Positions 15,091-22,213 of a stretch of 27,536 nt of DNA are shown one piece after another. The stretch's first letter is position 1. The number at the start of each line of letters is the position of its first letter. The notes beneath the pieces were generated by a model. It worked only from the letters and a program-made list of their open reading frames with translations, was not told the origin of the DNA and searched no databases. The DNA is from a virus. The translations under genes were made by a program, and so were the position numbers. The DNA is taken from positions 1 to 27,536 of the IMG/VR virus record IMGVR_UViG_3300025097_002260; one strand, given 5' to 3'.

Positions 15091-16092
15091 TTATTCTCCA
15101 CATATTGTTTCTATTAATTTATGACAAACCCTATAAGGGTCACAATTAGCTGATGGTCTTCGGTCTTCTAAATAACCATTACCATCTTTACTTACTTGCC
15201 AAGGTACTCTAATTGAAGCACCTCTATCTGACACGCCCCATCTAAACTCTGTAATAGGACAAGTTTCGTGTAAACCTGTTAATCTCTTTTCATTACCATA
15301 ACCATAAACTTTTATATGTTCATCATGTTTATATTCTAAATTTTTAATGGCTTCATGGATAACCATATCACCACCATCTTCTCTCATTGCTTTTGTAGAA
15401 AAGTTTGTATGAGCACCAGCTCCATTCCAATCTCCAGCAACAGGTTTTGGATTTAATGAAACTGTTAACCCATATCTTGCAGTAATCTTTTCTAATAACC
15501 AACGAGCAACCCACAAGTCATCTGACATTATAAGAGTATCTCCAGCACCAATTTGATATTCCCATTGACCAAGCATCACTTCAGAATTGATTCCTACAAT
15601 ATGAATATCAGCTTTAATACAAGCATCCATATGTTCACGAGCTATATTTTCACCAATATTTCTACCACAATAATAATCGCCTTGTGGTGCAGGTTCACCA
15701 TCTTCCCAACCTAAAGGATTGCCATTTTTATACAAAGTATATTCTTGTTCAAATCCTACCCAAGCATCATCATCCCTATGTTCTGATGATAACTCTTCTA
15801 ATACAAAACGATGATTTGTTTCATGTGGTGTGTCATCTGTATTCCAAACTTCACATAAAACTAAATAAGAATATAGATTTTCTAATGGACTTTCATATAG
15901 TTTAACGGGTTTTAAAACACAATCAGAATTATCACCAGGTGCTTGATTAGTTGATGAACCATCAAAACCCCAAATTGGACAACCAGATGGACCTGATACA
16001 CTCCTATCAAATTCTTTTACAATTTTTGTTTTACTACGCAACTGAGCCGTTGGTTCAGTACCATCTATCCATATGTATTCTAATTTAATCAT
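15091..16092 (-). CDS. Type II glutamine synthetase (GSII)
   Basis: A 333-residue enzyme of the GSII (eukaryote-like, GlnII) class, which makes glutamine from glutamate, ammonia and ATP. The beta-grasp N-terminus has EYIWIDG and LRSKT, followed by PIWGFDGSSTNQAPGDNSDC. The catalytic domain has WVGFEQEYTLYK, EVMLGQWEYQIG, KPVAGDWNGAGAHTNFSTKA, LTGLHETCPITEFRWGVSDR and YLEDRRPSANCDPY, covering metal-binding glutamates, ATP-site and C-terminal signature. It is full-length for the class and unlike the longer GSI of most bacteria. It overlaps the protease stop (ATGA) and has AGGAGAAAT before the ATG. As a phage gene it would boost nitrogen assimilation. Confidence 0.95.
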   Translation of the reverse strand: MIKLEYIWIDGTEPTAQLRSKTKIVKEFDRSVSGPSGCPIWGFDGSSTNQAPGDNSDCVLKPVKLYESPLENLYSYLVLCEVWNTDDTPHETNHRFVLEELSSEHRDDDAWVGFEQEYTLYKNGNPLGWEDGEPAPQGDYYCGRNIGENIAREHMDACIKADIHIVGINSEVMLGQWEYQIGAGDTLIMSDDLWVARWLLEKITARYGLTVSLNPKPVAGDWNGAGAHTNFSTKAMREDGGDMVIHEAIKNLEYKHDEHIKVYGYGNEKRLTGLHETCPITEFRWGVSDRGASIRVPWQVSKDGNGYLEDRRPSANCDPYRVCHKLIETICGE

Positions 16093-17216
16093 TTTATTTC
16101 TCCTATGTTCAACTCTTGAAGTCTTCTCTCAACTTCTAATTGTGGAAAATTATCTTTCAACCAGATGACTGCTGAATTAAAGTCAAGTCCTAATATCCAA
16201 TTTATAAAAACAATTACATCTAATACATTCAACATTCCATCTTCATTACAATTTGATGCTATATATTCTTCTTCTGTTGGATTTGATAAATTGAGAATAA
16301 AGTTAATCATAACAACAACATCCATTATATTTAACTCTCCATCAAAATTGGTATCACCTAAAACTACATCAATAGGTGGTTCAGGTTCTCCAATATAACC
16401 AAAAAACCAAGGTAACTGTGTATAAATTCTTGAATATACACCAGGATAATTAGCTTCGGCACATCCGTATCCCCAACTGACAATGCCTATCAATTCATAT
16501 TCACCATCAGAATTAGTCATGATAAGTGGACCACCTGAATCACCTTGGCAACTGTCTTCACCACCATTACCATCACCAGCACAAACCATATTATCAGTAA
16601 TATCACTATTAGAATAATTTCCACAACCATCATCAATTGGTACATCTACTTCAAGTAACACATTAGACGAAGGGCCTCCGCTATATATTGCTCCCCAACC
16701 CATAGTTGTTGACATTACAGGTTCTTCGTCGTGTGAATCATCTGTAACTAATTGTATTGATTCAAACTCTGCAACTGGTTGTGATAAATGAACAAGAGCA
16801 TAATCATTGTTCAATGACCCACCATTGTAATTTGGATGAACAATTATCTGATCTGGATATCTTATTACTGCCCCTGTTGTTCCATTTACATTATGTAATC
16901 CAACTCTAACTCTAAACGAATTAGTATTCTCTCCTGACATACAATGAGCTGCTGTCACAACCCAATCTTCTCTAACTAATGAACCACCACAAAAATGCCA
17001 TCCACTGTTAGTTTGAACTGATACCATAAATGGATACTTACAATCAGGACACGCTGGGTCTACTTCTGTTCCACCTACAATCCTTGGCCATGGTAAGTCA
17101 CCTGGAATTGTTGTTTGTTGTTCCATAGACCTTGTAAACAACTCATCTTGTGGTTGAGTTATATCTTGATTACAACCAAATAATACTAATAACATCATTA
17201 AAAATAATTTTTTCAT
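16089..17216 (-). CDS. Trypsin-like serine protease, predicted lipoprotein with C-terminal dockerin-like repeats
   Basis: A 375-residue secreted S1 protease. The signal peptide KKLFLMMLLVLFGC has a lipobox ending at Cys15. The mature domain begins RIVGG (R45-I46), consistent with zymogen cleavage. The catalytic triad is H91 (VTAAHC), D138 (NDYALVHL) and S227 (GDSGGP). D221 six residues before the serine and glycines in SWGYG and YPGVY predict cleavage after Arg/Lys. Residues about 287-345 hold two dockerin-like calcium repeats, DTNFDGELNIMDVVVMINFI and CNEDGMLNVLDVIVFINWIL. Such architecture is typical of free-living bacteria, rare in phages. It is tightly coupled to the synthetase and RNR genes, so it is a resident gene rather than a loose insertion. 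Confidence 0.9.
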   Translation of the reverse strand: MKKLFLMMLLVLFGCNQDITQPQDELFTRSMEQQTTIPGDLPWPRIVGGTEVDPACPDCKYPFMVSVQTNSGWHFCGGSLVREDWVVTAAHCMSGENTNSFRVRVGLHNVNGTTGAVIRYPDQIIVHPNYNGGSLNNDYALVHLSQPVAEFESIQLVTDDSHDEEPVMSTTMGWGAIYSGGPSSNVLLEVDVPIDDGCGNYSNSDITDNMVCAGDGNGGEDSCQGDSGGPLIMTNSDGEYELIGIVSWGYGCAEANYPGVYSRIYTQLPWFFGYIGEPEPPIDVVLGDTNFDGELNIMDVVVMINFILNLSNPTEEEYIASNCNEDGMLNVLDVIVFINWILGLDFNSAVIWLKDNFPQLEVERRLQELNIGEIK

Positions 17217-17217
17217 T

Positions 17218-19230
17218 TTAGTTCTCCACTAATTCTTCATTTGTTTCTATGAAATCAATTTCACAAGTGTCATTGTTACAAAACTTGTCTACAATTGCTT
17301 CATTACCTTTTACTTGTCTAAATGATAAAAATTTTAATTTACTAACCATCTTATCATATTCTTCTTTTGTTATTTCTTCATAAGGCATTTGTCTGTATGC
17401 CCCCTGTTCAAATTTAGGTAATAACGATATACCCTTTAATTGGTATTGAAAATAATTGAGAGCATATGAAATTTGATTACCTTCAGTCTTTGGATCAAAT
17501 GTAACTGTACAACTGACTTGATTATCTGCCCAATACTTTTGCATAAAGGCAGCTAATGACATCTGTTCCCACATTGGAACTTCATTAATTGTTCTGACAC
17601 CTTCACCAACATCAACAGGAACTTCTACAACCACAGTAGTATTTTTACTACCAAATGCGGGTTCTATATGATAACCAGCCTTTTCCAATGGTTTAATCAA
17701 TGTTGAATTAATTGATAATCTGATTCTTCTAATATAAAATCGTGATTCAGGATAATGTAATCCTGGTGTAGCTCCTGCTAACAAACTTACAGTTCCTGAT
17801 GGTTTTACACTTGTGGTTTTAATACTACGAGGAACAGCTAACCAATCCGAATATAACTTATCATAATCTTGTATAGAATCATATCCACGCTTTAACCAAC
17901 ATTTTAATTTATGTAATCCTCTATCTGTAATGAATTGAGCTATTCCACTCACAGAACAACCTATCCGTCTATTTCTTAACATAACTCTATTAGTTTCAGA
18001 CCAATGTGTTTTTCCTAATGTAACTGTTTTAGCATATAAATAAGCATATTTTAATGTCTTAATATAATCTTCTAAATCTTCATGGTTATTTGGAAATGTT
18101 TCTACAAGACAACATAATTCATATGATTCCAATGATTGTTCAAGACAAGGATTTCCACCAGCAACTCTATGATCTTTCTTATCTCTACCATTTCTCATAC
18201 GAGAATAATCTTGCATATTTTCTAACCAAGCAAATCCTGGTTCACCATTATCATTGATTCGTTCTGCTGCTTGTGTATAATCCATACCAAGTTCGGCAAA
18301 GATTGAATTATTTGATGTCCAACCATATGATTCTCTATGTGGATTCTTTTTATAATTCTTTAAATTAATATACTCATCAGATGTTGAATCACCAAATACA
18401 ATTTCTGCTGTTCTTCTGACATTACCAGCAACTACACACTTTCCAATCAAATTCATAATATCTACAATTGTCGTTATCGATATTGGTTCACCTATATTTT
18501 TATCCAAAACATCTCTAATCAATTTCAAAACTTCTTTAAGTGGTTCATGTCCACTTGACACTCCACCAAAACCTTTGATTGGTTCACCGGCTGCTCGTAT
18601 CTTTGAATAATCAAAATCAACTGGTGATACTCCAAGAAAATAACTATCCAATAATCTCCTTAATGCTTCAACCCAACCTTCACGAGTATCTGGTATAACA
18701 TACAATTCAGTATCTCTATCTGATTTTGGCCCTCTTATTATAAATGAATCAGCACCTTTTGTATCAAACCCAACACCAACCCCAACCATGCTCGCATCCA
18801 TTAAAAATGTAAATGGTTTAGCCAAATCTTCTTTGAGATTTACTGTTGATACAAACGCACAATTGTTGAGGGCGGCATATAATCCTTTTTCTTCTGTGAT
18901 TGATGTTCCCATCGCCCACAGACCGCGTCCAGGAGGCAAGAATTTCATATTAAAAATTCGGTCATACATCTCCTGTGCTGACCTCTGTGATTGCCACGCA
19001 TTCCACCCTAAATCATATCTCTCAATGTGGTGTTTCTGCATATTGTAAGTTCCTTCTACAACACGACGAACTGTCTCCCACCACATCTCATTCTTCCCAT
19101 CCTCTTTAATACGAGAATAAGTTCTCATATAAACAAGTTCACCCAATCCATTAAATCCAAATGGTGATCTCTTTCTCTTATATTGATCTATGAAATTGTC
19201 TGATAAACTAAATTTTTTAAACTCTAACAT
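17218..19230 (-). CDS. nrdJ: Class II (adenosylcobalamin-dependent) ribonucleotide reductase
   Basis: A 670-residue monomeric RNR of the Lactobacillus leichmannii RTPR type, reducing ribonucleoside triphosphates with adenosylcobalamin. Marks are FLPPGRGLWAMGT, NNCAFVST (first redox Cys), VAGNVRRTAEI, NPCLEQSLESYELCCL (thiyl-radical Cys and second redox Cys), KPSGTVSLLAGATPGLHY and the C-terminal pair FCNNDTC for external reduction. No separate radical-generating subunit is needed. A frame start nine codons upstream (19257) lacks a ribosome site; ATG 19230 follows TAGGAG and is chosen. Supplies dNTPs for replication. It depends on host cobalamin. Confidence 0.95.
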   Translation of the reverse strand: MLEFKKFSLSDNFIDQYKRKRSPFGFNGLGELVYMRTYSRIKEDGKNEMWWETVRRVVEGTYNMQKHHIERYDLGWNAWQSQRSAQEMYDRIFNMKFLPPGRGLWAMGTSITEEKGLYAALNNCAFVSTVNLKEDLAKPFTFLMDASMVGVGVGFDTKGADSFIIRGPKSDRDTELYVIPDTREGWVEALRRLLDSYFLGVSPVDFDYSKIRAAGEPIKGFGGVSSGHEPLKEVLKLIRDVLDKNIGEPISITTIVDIMNLIGKCVVAGNVRRTAEIVFGDSTSDEYINLKNYKKNPHRESYGWTSNNSIFAELGMDYTQAAERINDNGEPGFAWLENMQDYSRMRNGRDKKDHRVAGGNPCLEQSLESYELCCLVETFPNNHEDLEDYIKTLKYAYLYAKTVTLGKTHWSETNRVMLRNRRIGCSVSGIAQFITDRGLHKLKCWLKRGYDSIQDYDKLYSDWLAVPRSIKTTSVKPSGTVSLLAGATPGLHYPESRFYIRRIRLSINSTLIKPLEKAGYHIEPAFGSKNTTVVVEVPVDVGEGVRTINEVPMWEQMSLAAFMQKYWADNQVSCTVTFDPKTEGNQISYALNYFQYQLKGISLLPKFEQGAYRQMPYEEITKEEYDKMVSKLKFLSFRQVKGNEAIVDKFCNNDTCEIDFIETNEELVEN

Positions 19231-19266
19231 TTTTATAACTCCTACTATTACGAACATCTATAAATA

Positions 19267-19896
19267 TCATTTCATCAACTTCTTCTTTATTTTTTTATTT
19301 AAATAATAAACATAAATGTTCTTTGGTTTTGTATCAACATAATACATATCATCTTCAGATGAATCCCACCAACCATGACCTTCTTTGTTTTCCCATCTTC
19401 TTTTTAATTCTCTACCATATGGTTTTATTTTTTGATTCATGGAACGAGCATGATATTTTTTACCATCAACCATTAAAATTCTACCACCACCACTTTGTCC
19501 TAAATGATGAAAATTAGAAGCTTTGTATATAACACCTTCGTGTCCTTGTTCTAAATCAGCATAAGATAAAATAACTTCTATATCCGTATTTTTCTTTATC
19601 CACCTCAATGTCTTTCCAATAAAATAACTTTCCGTATTTGTAGGTGTATCATCTATACAACATAATCTTCGTAATTCCCAACATCTTAAAGGATTATCAG
19701 GATTATATTTTGCAGCTGTAGATTTCATGGATGGTAACGCATATATCATAGCACCAATCATTCTCATATCATCAAACAAAGCAAAACATTGTGTTTGTTG
19801 AATACCGTTTGTATCATGTGAATAGTGCCATTTATGTATGAAAGATTGTATTACCTTTCTTTCAACTGGTTCTACTATGAAATCAGTTACTTTCAA
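19267..19896 (-). CDS. Mom-like DNA modification protein, copy 2, TTG start
   Basis: A 209-residue Mom-family protein with the same blocks as the copy at 6069-6827: KWHYSH (22-27), MIGAMIYALP (46-55), CWELRRLC (72-79), KTLRWIKKN (95-103) and SYADLEQGHEGVIYKASNF (111-129). It lacks the long C-terminal tail of copy 1. The only start between an in-frame TAG upstream and the first ATG far inside the domain is TTG at 19896, with AGAG five bases before; it overlaps a 34-codon frame by 14 bases. Probable GNAT-fold base-modifying enzyme; the two copies may differ in sequence context or the group added. Confidence 0.75.
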   Translation of the reverse strand: MKVTDFIVEPVERKVIQSFIHKWHYSHDTNGIQQTQCFALFDDMRMIGAMIYALPSMKSTAAKYNPDNPLRCWELRRLCCIDDTPTNTESYFIGKTLRWIKKNTDIEVILSYADLEQGHEGVIYKASNFHHLGQSGGGRILMVDGKKYHARSMNQKIKPYGRELKRRWENKEGHGWWDSSEDDMYYVDTKPKNIYVYYLNKKIKKKLMK

Positions 19897-19987
19897 TATA
19901 CTCTACATCATGTGAAGATACCCAATAATTTTCTGATACTTCTATAATTATAGGATATTCTAATTTATCAATATCTACACTAATCAT
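19883..19987 (-). CDS. Small acidic peptide (34 aa), possibly translated
   Basis: A short frame from ATG 19987 (sharing ATGA with the upstream stop, with AAGGAAG just before) to TGA at 19883, reading MISVDIDKLEYPIIIEVSEN then YWVSSHDVEYIESN. It fills the gap between two genes and overlaps the TTG start of the second Mom-like gene, so it could couple that start. No family recognised; too short to be sure. Confidence 0.5.
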   Translation of the reverse strand: MISVDIDKLEYPIIIEVSENYWVSSHDVEYIESN

Positions 19988-20217
19988 TTTTTCTTCCTTG
20001 TTTTCTTTGGAGCTTTACCACCAACCCAAGCTTCATTAACATCTTTAGTAAATTTATCATCTGCTAAATATCTACCTTTTTTGCCTCTTGCTCGTTTTGG
20101 TTTTTCTTCTACCTTAGTTTCACTTAAAGAAAATATAGTGTTAAGAATAGCATCTGCAGATTCTTTTATTAATTGCCTACAAGTTTCACCTAAAGTCATT
20201 TCTTTTTTTTCTTTCAT
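19984..20217 (-). CDS. Lysine-rich hypothetical protein (77 aa)
   Basis: A 77-residue basic protein: an N-terminal helix (TLGETCRQLIKESADAILNT) followed by a lysine/arginine-rich region (KPKRARGKKGRYLADDKFTK) and a KKTRKKK end. The composition suggests nucleic acid binding, but no family is recognised. AGAGG precedes the ATG. It is the first gene after the C-terminal helicase fragment, and ends with ATGA shared with the next small frame. Confidence 0.7.
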   Translation of the reverse strand: MKEKKEMTLGETCRQLIKESADAILNTIFSLSETKVEEKPKRARGKKGRYLADDKFTKDVNEAWVGGKAPKKTRKKK

Positions 20218-20242
20218 AATTTACCTCTATTATTTTTTCTAT

Positions 20243-20722
20243 TTAAGATGTAATATCTTCATCACTCTTCATTAAATCATCATATTTACTTGCTAACATC
20301 TTTTTCATTAAATTATCTCTATTATCAATCTTATTCTGTGTCTCTTTACCACCTACACTTGTAGATTCATATATCTCAACAGCACCTGTGTTTGTGTTTA
20401 TCTTCGCTGGAAATGTTATACCATCAGGTCCAAATCTGTTTTTAATAATATGAAATCTACCAGTATTACCAATCTTATCTTCTACTTTCCTACTTAATGA
20501 AACTACAAAATCTGCTGTCATAATCTTTTGATATGACTCCGCTATCTTTTGTGCTTCGATTATATCTTCATCAAGTGCTGAATTGTGTGAATATACACCA
20601 TTAGCAAAAAACATATGCGTATCCTCAACTGTAATATCAACAGTATCTTCTTCACCAACTAATTCAATTGAAACAATTTCATCCATTACAAAATCTTCTG
20701 GATTTAAGTTATGCATTTTCAT
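20243..20722 (-). CDS. 41: gp41 replicative helicase, C-terminal half: C-intein plus C-extein
   Basis: A 159-residue protein. Residues 1-47 are a C-intein: DEIVSIELVGEEDTVDITVE, then HMFFANGVYSHN, the block F/G with the terminal His-Asn. Serine 48 (codon 20579-20581) is the +1 extein nucleophile, followed by SALDEDIIEAQKIAESYQKI and ADFVVSLSRKVEDKIG, the C-terminal end of DnaB/gp41 helicases, 112 residues. The C-intein resembles the known gp41 split inteins of marine phage sequences. The start at 20722 follows AAGGAA at 7-base spacing and overlaps the nuclease gene by 14 bases; ATG 20716 is an alternative. Splicing with the product at 20909-22213 would give a helicase of about 457 residues. 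Confidence 0.92.
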   Translation of the reverse strand: MKMHNLNPEDFVMDEIVSIELVGEEDTVDITVEDTHMFFANGVYSHNSALDEDIIEAQKIAESYQKIMTADFVVSLSRKVEDKIGNTGRFHIIKNRFGPDGITFPAKINTNTGAVEIYESTSVGGKETQNKIDNRDNLMKKMLASKYDDLMKSDEDITS

Positions 20723-21178
20723 TTATAAATTCCTTACATTTTTTGATTACATTATTCGTATCAGTTTTATATTCAATATCATTTATTCGTAAAATTTTAT
20801 ATCCCTTACTTTCCAAAATAATATCTCTCTGACCATCAAGATTTTCATCGTGCCAATATTCACAATCAAATTCAATTATAGAATTTCCACACTTAAAATC
20901 TGGCATTATTATTTCTTTGTAAATAATTTATCACCAACTTTTAATCCCGTAGATACTGATTTTAATTTCCCATACATAATCGGTAAATCGTGGTCGGCTG
21001 AAATGGTTATCTCTTTTCCTGATTTTAATTTAACTTTATATACTGGTTGTTTCTCAACTGGAAAAACTTTAGTTACTTTTTTATATCCAAGATGAGTTAA
21101 AATTTCATCACCTTCTTTTATTTTACCAATTTCTATTTTACCATTTTCAGTTTCTACTTTATCAGTTAAAATGTGGCA
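20582..21178 (-). mobile_element. Split intein with embedded free-standing endonuclease (fractured gene insert)
   Basis: From the N-intein's first Cys codon (21176-21178) to the C-intein's final Asn codon (20582-20584), about 600 bases hold an 89-residue N-intein, a 65-codon nuclease gene and a 47-residue C-intein. This is the organisation called a fractured gene, previously described for gp41 in marine environmental sequences. Splice junctions are R345/C346 upstream and N/S48 downstream. The element presumably derives from an intein with homing endonuclease that broke at the nuclease. Confidence 0.88.
20709..20906 (-). CDS. Minimal Vsr-like endonuclease between the split intein halves
   Basis: A 65-residue protein starting MPDFKCGNSIIEFDCEYWHD, then DGQRDIILESKGYKILRIND. 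This is the Vsr/DUF559-type PD-(D/E)XK core: P-D, then I-E-F-D and Y-W-H, then the 'RD..L...GY.ILRI' block. It corresponds to the new homing endonuclease family reported in fractured intein genes, but only the catalytic part is present and no DNA-recognition domain is visible, so it may be a remnant or a partner-dependent nuclease. The start follows the helicase half's TAA by 2 bases, and the stop overlaps the C-half start by 14. Confidence 0.75.
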   Translation of the reverse strand: MPDFKCGNSIIEFDCEYWHDENLDGQRDIILESKGYKILRINDIEYKTDTNNVIKKCKEFINENA

Positions 21179-22213
21179 TCGATTTGCTTGTGAAGCTGTC
21201 CAAATTGGAATATCAAACTCACCAGCTAATCCCCTCAAATCTTCATATATGTTACCAAGAGCATGTCTGACTTCCTTTGCATTACTAGTATCTTTAAGAA
21301 TATCAGCATAATCAACTACAACCATATCGAAATCTTTTCCCATCATTCGTAGTTTCTGTAAATGAGCTGATATCGTATTTACTGATGCGGTCTTTGTTGG
21401 AAAATATTTAACAATAAGTTCACCTTCTATATTTTCAATCTTTTGTTTTACTTCATCTTTGTGATATTTTAAATTCTGATTCGCTATCCCTGTAAATACA
21501 CTATCGTATCTTAAACCAACATACGCTTCATTTAATTCTAATGTATAATGAACAATATTTGAACCCCGTTTCATTGAACCAGCCGCAAGTGCACAAAGAA
21601 TCCAAGTTTTACCAATACCAGCTGGTGCTACAATAACACCCAACTCTCCACCCGCCAATCCACCCTGTATCAATTCATTCATAACATCCCAAGGTGTTTC
21701 AACTGTGCTACGAGCCATCTCTGAATATCTAACCTCTATATCATCAATATATTCATGTCCAATATTTCTTTCAGTTCCAGCTCTTAAAGCATTGTCAACT
21801 AATTGTTTGATGGTATCAAAATCACCTTTGTTTTCAAGTATCTCAACTGATTCGATAATAGCATTTTTTAATGTCTGATTCTTAAAGAAATTAAGTGCTT
21901 GGTCTTTGATAAATTCTAAATCCGGAGCTTCTGAATATCTAACTACTTCTTTAAGTGTTTCAATGATTGTTATTTTCAGAATATCGTTATGAACTTCACT
22001 TACCTTTACTTTAAATACATCTAATGTTATTGGTTGTTTATATTCGTTATAATATAATTTACATTCTTTAGCTATCCATTTCAAACTATCATTATCAAAA
22101 TGACTCTCATCAAATATATCATAGATTTGTGCTATGAAATTAGTATCAGCCATTAAAGATGATAATATCTTAATCTGAAATGTGTATCCGAAAGTGCTTA
22201 AATTATCTGTCAA
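20909..22213 (-). CDS. 41: gp41 replicative helicase, N-terminal half: N-extein plus N-intein, TTG start
   Basis: A 434-residue protein. The N-extein (1-345) is a DnaB-family helicase: an N-terminal domain (FGYTFQIKILSSLMAD), Walker A APAGIGKT (196-203), Walker B DMVVVDYAD (296-304) and the arginine-containing IPIWTASQANR. Right after R345 an N-intein begins at C346 (CHILTDKVETENG), with block B-like LKSGKEITISADHDLP and the end GLKVGDKLFTKK, 89 residues. The polypeptide stops there; the rest of the helicase is encoded separately. The start is TTG at 22213: an in-frame TAA lies just upstream, the first ATG would remove the conserved FGYTFQ block, and TTGA overlaps the RNase H stop. Unwinds DNA at the fork once spliced. 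Confidence 0.93.
   Translation of the reverse strand: MTDNLSTFGYTFQIKILSSLMADTNFIAQIYDIFDESHFDNDSLKWIAKECKLYYNEYKQPITLDVFKVKVSEVHNDILKITIIETLKEVVRYSEAPDLEFIKDQALNFFKNQTLKNAIIESVEILENKGDFDTIKQLVDNALRAGTERNIGHEYIDDIEVRYSEMARSTVETPWDVMNELIQGGLAGGELGVIVAPAGIGKTWILCALAAGSMKRGSNIVHYTLELNEAYVGLRYDSVFTGIANQNLKYHKDEVKQKIENIEGELIVKYFPTKTASVNTISAHLQKLRMMGKDFDMVVVDYADILKDTSNAKEVRHALGNIYEDLRGLAGEFDIPIWTASQANRCHILTDKVETENGKIEIGKIKEGDEILTHLGYKKVTKVFPVEKQPVYKVKLKSGKEITISADHDLPIMYGKLKSVSTGLKVGDKLFTKK

Noticed and set aside
19883-19987. Programmed frameshift fusing the 34-codon frame to the second Mom-like protein
   Set aside because: The overlap contains no convincing slippery heptamer with downstream structure; simple translational coupling to the TTG start is enough.
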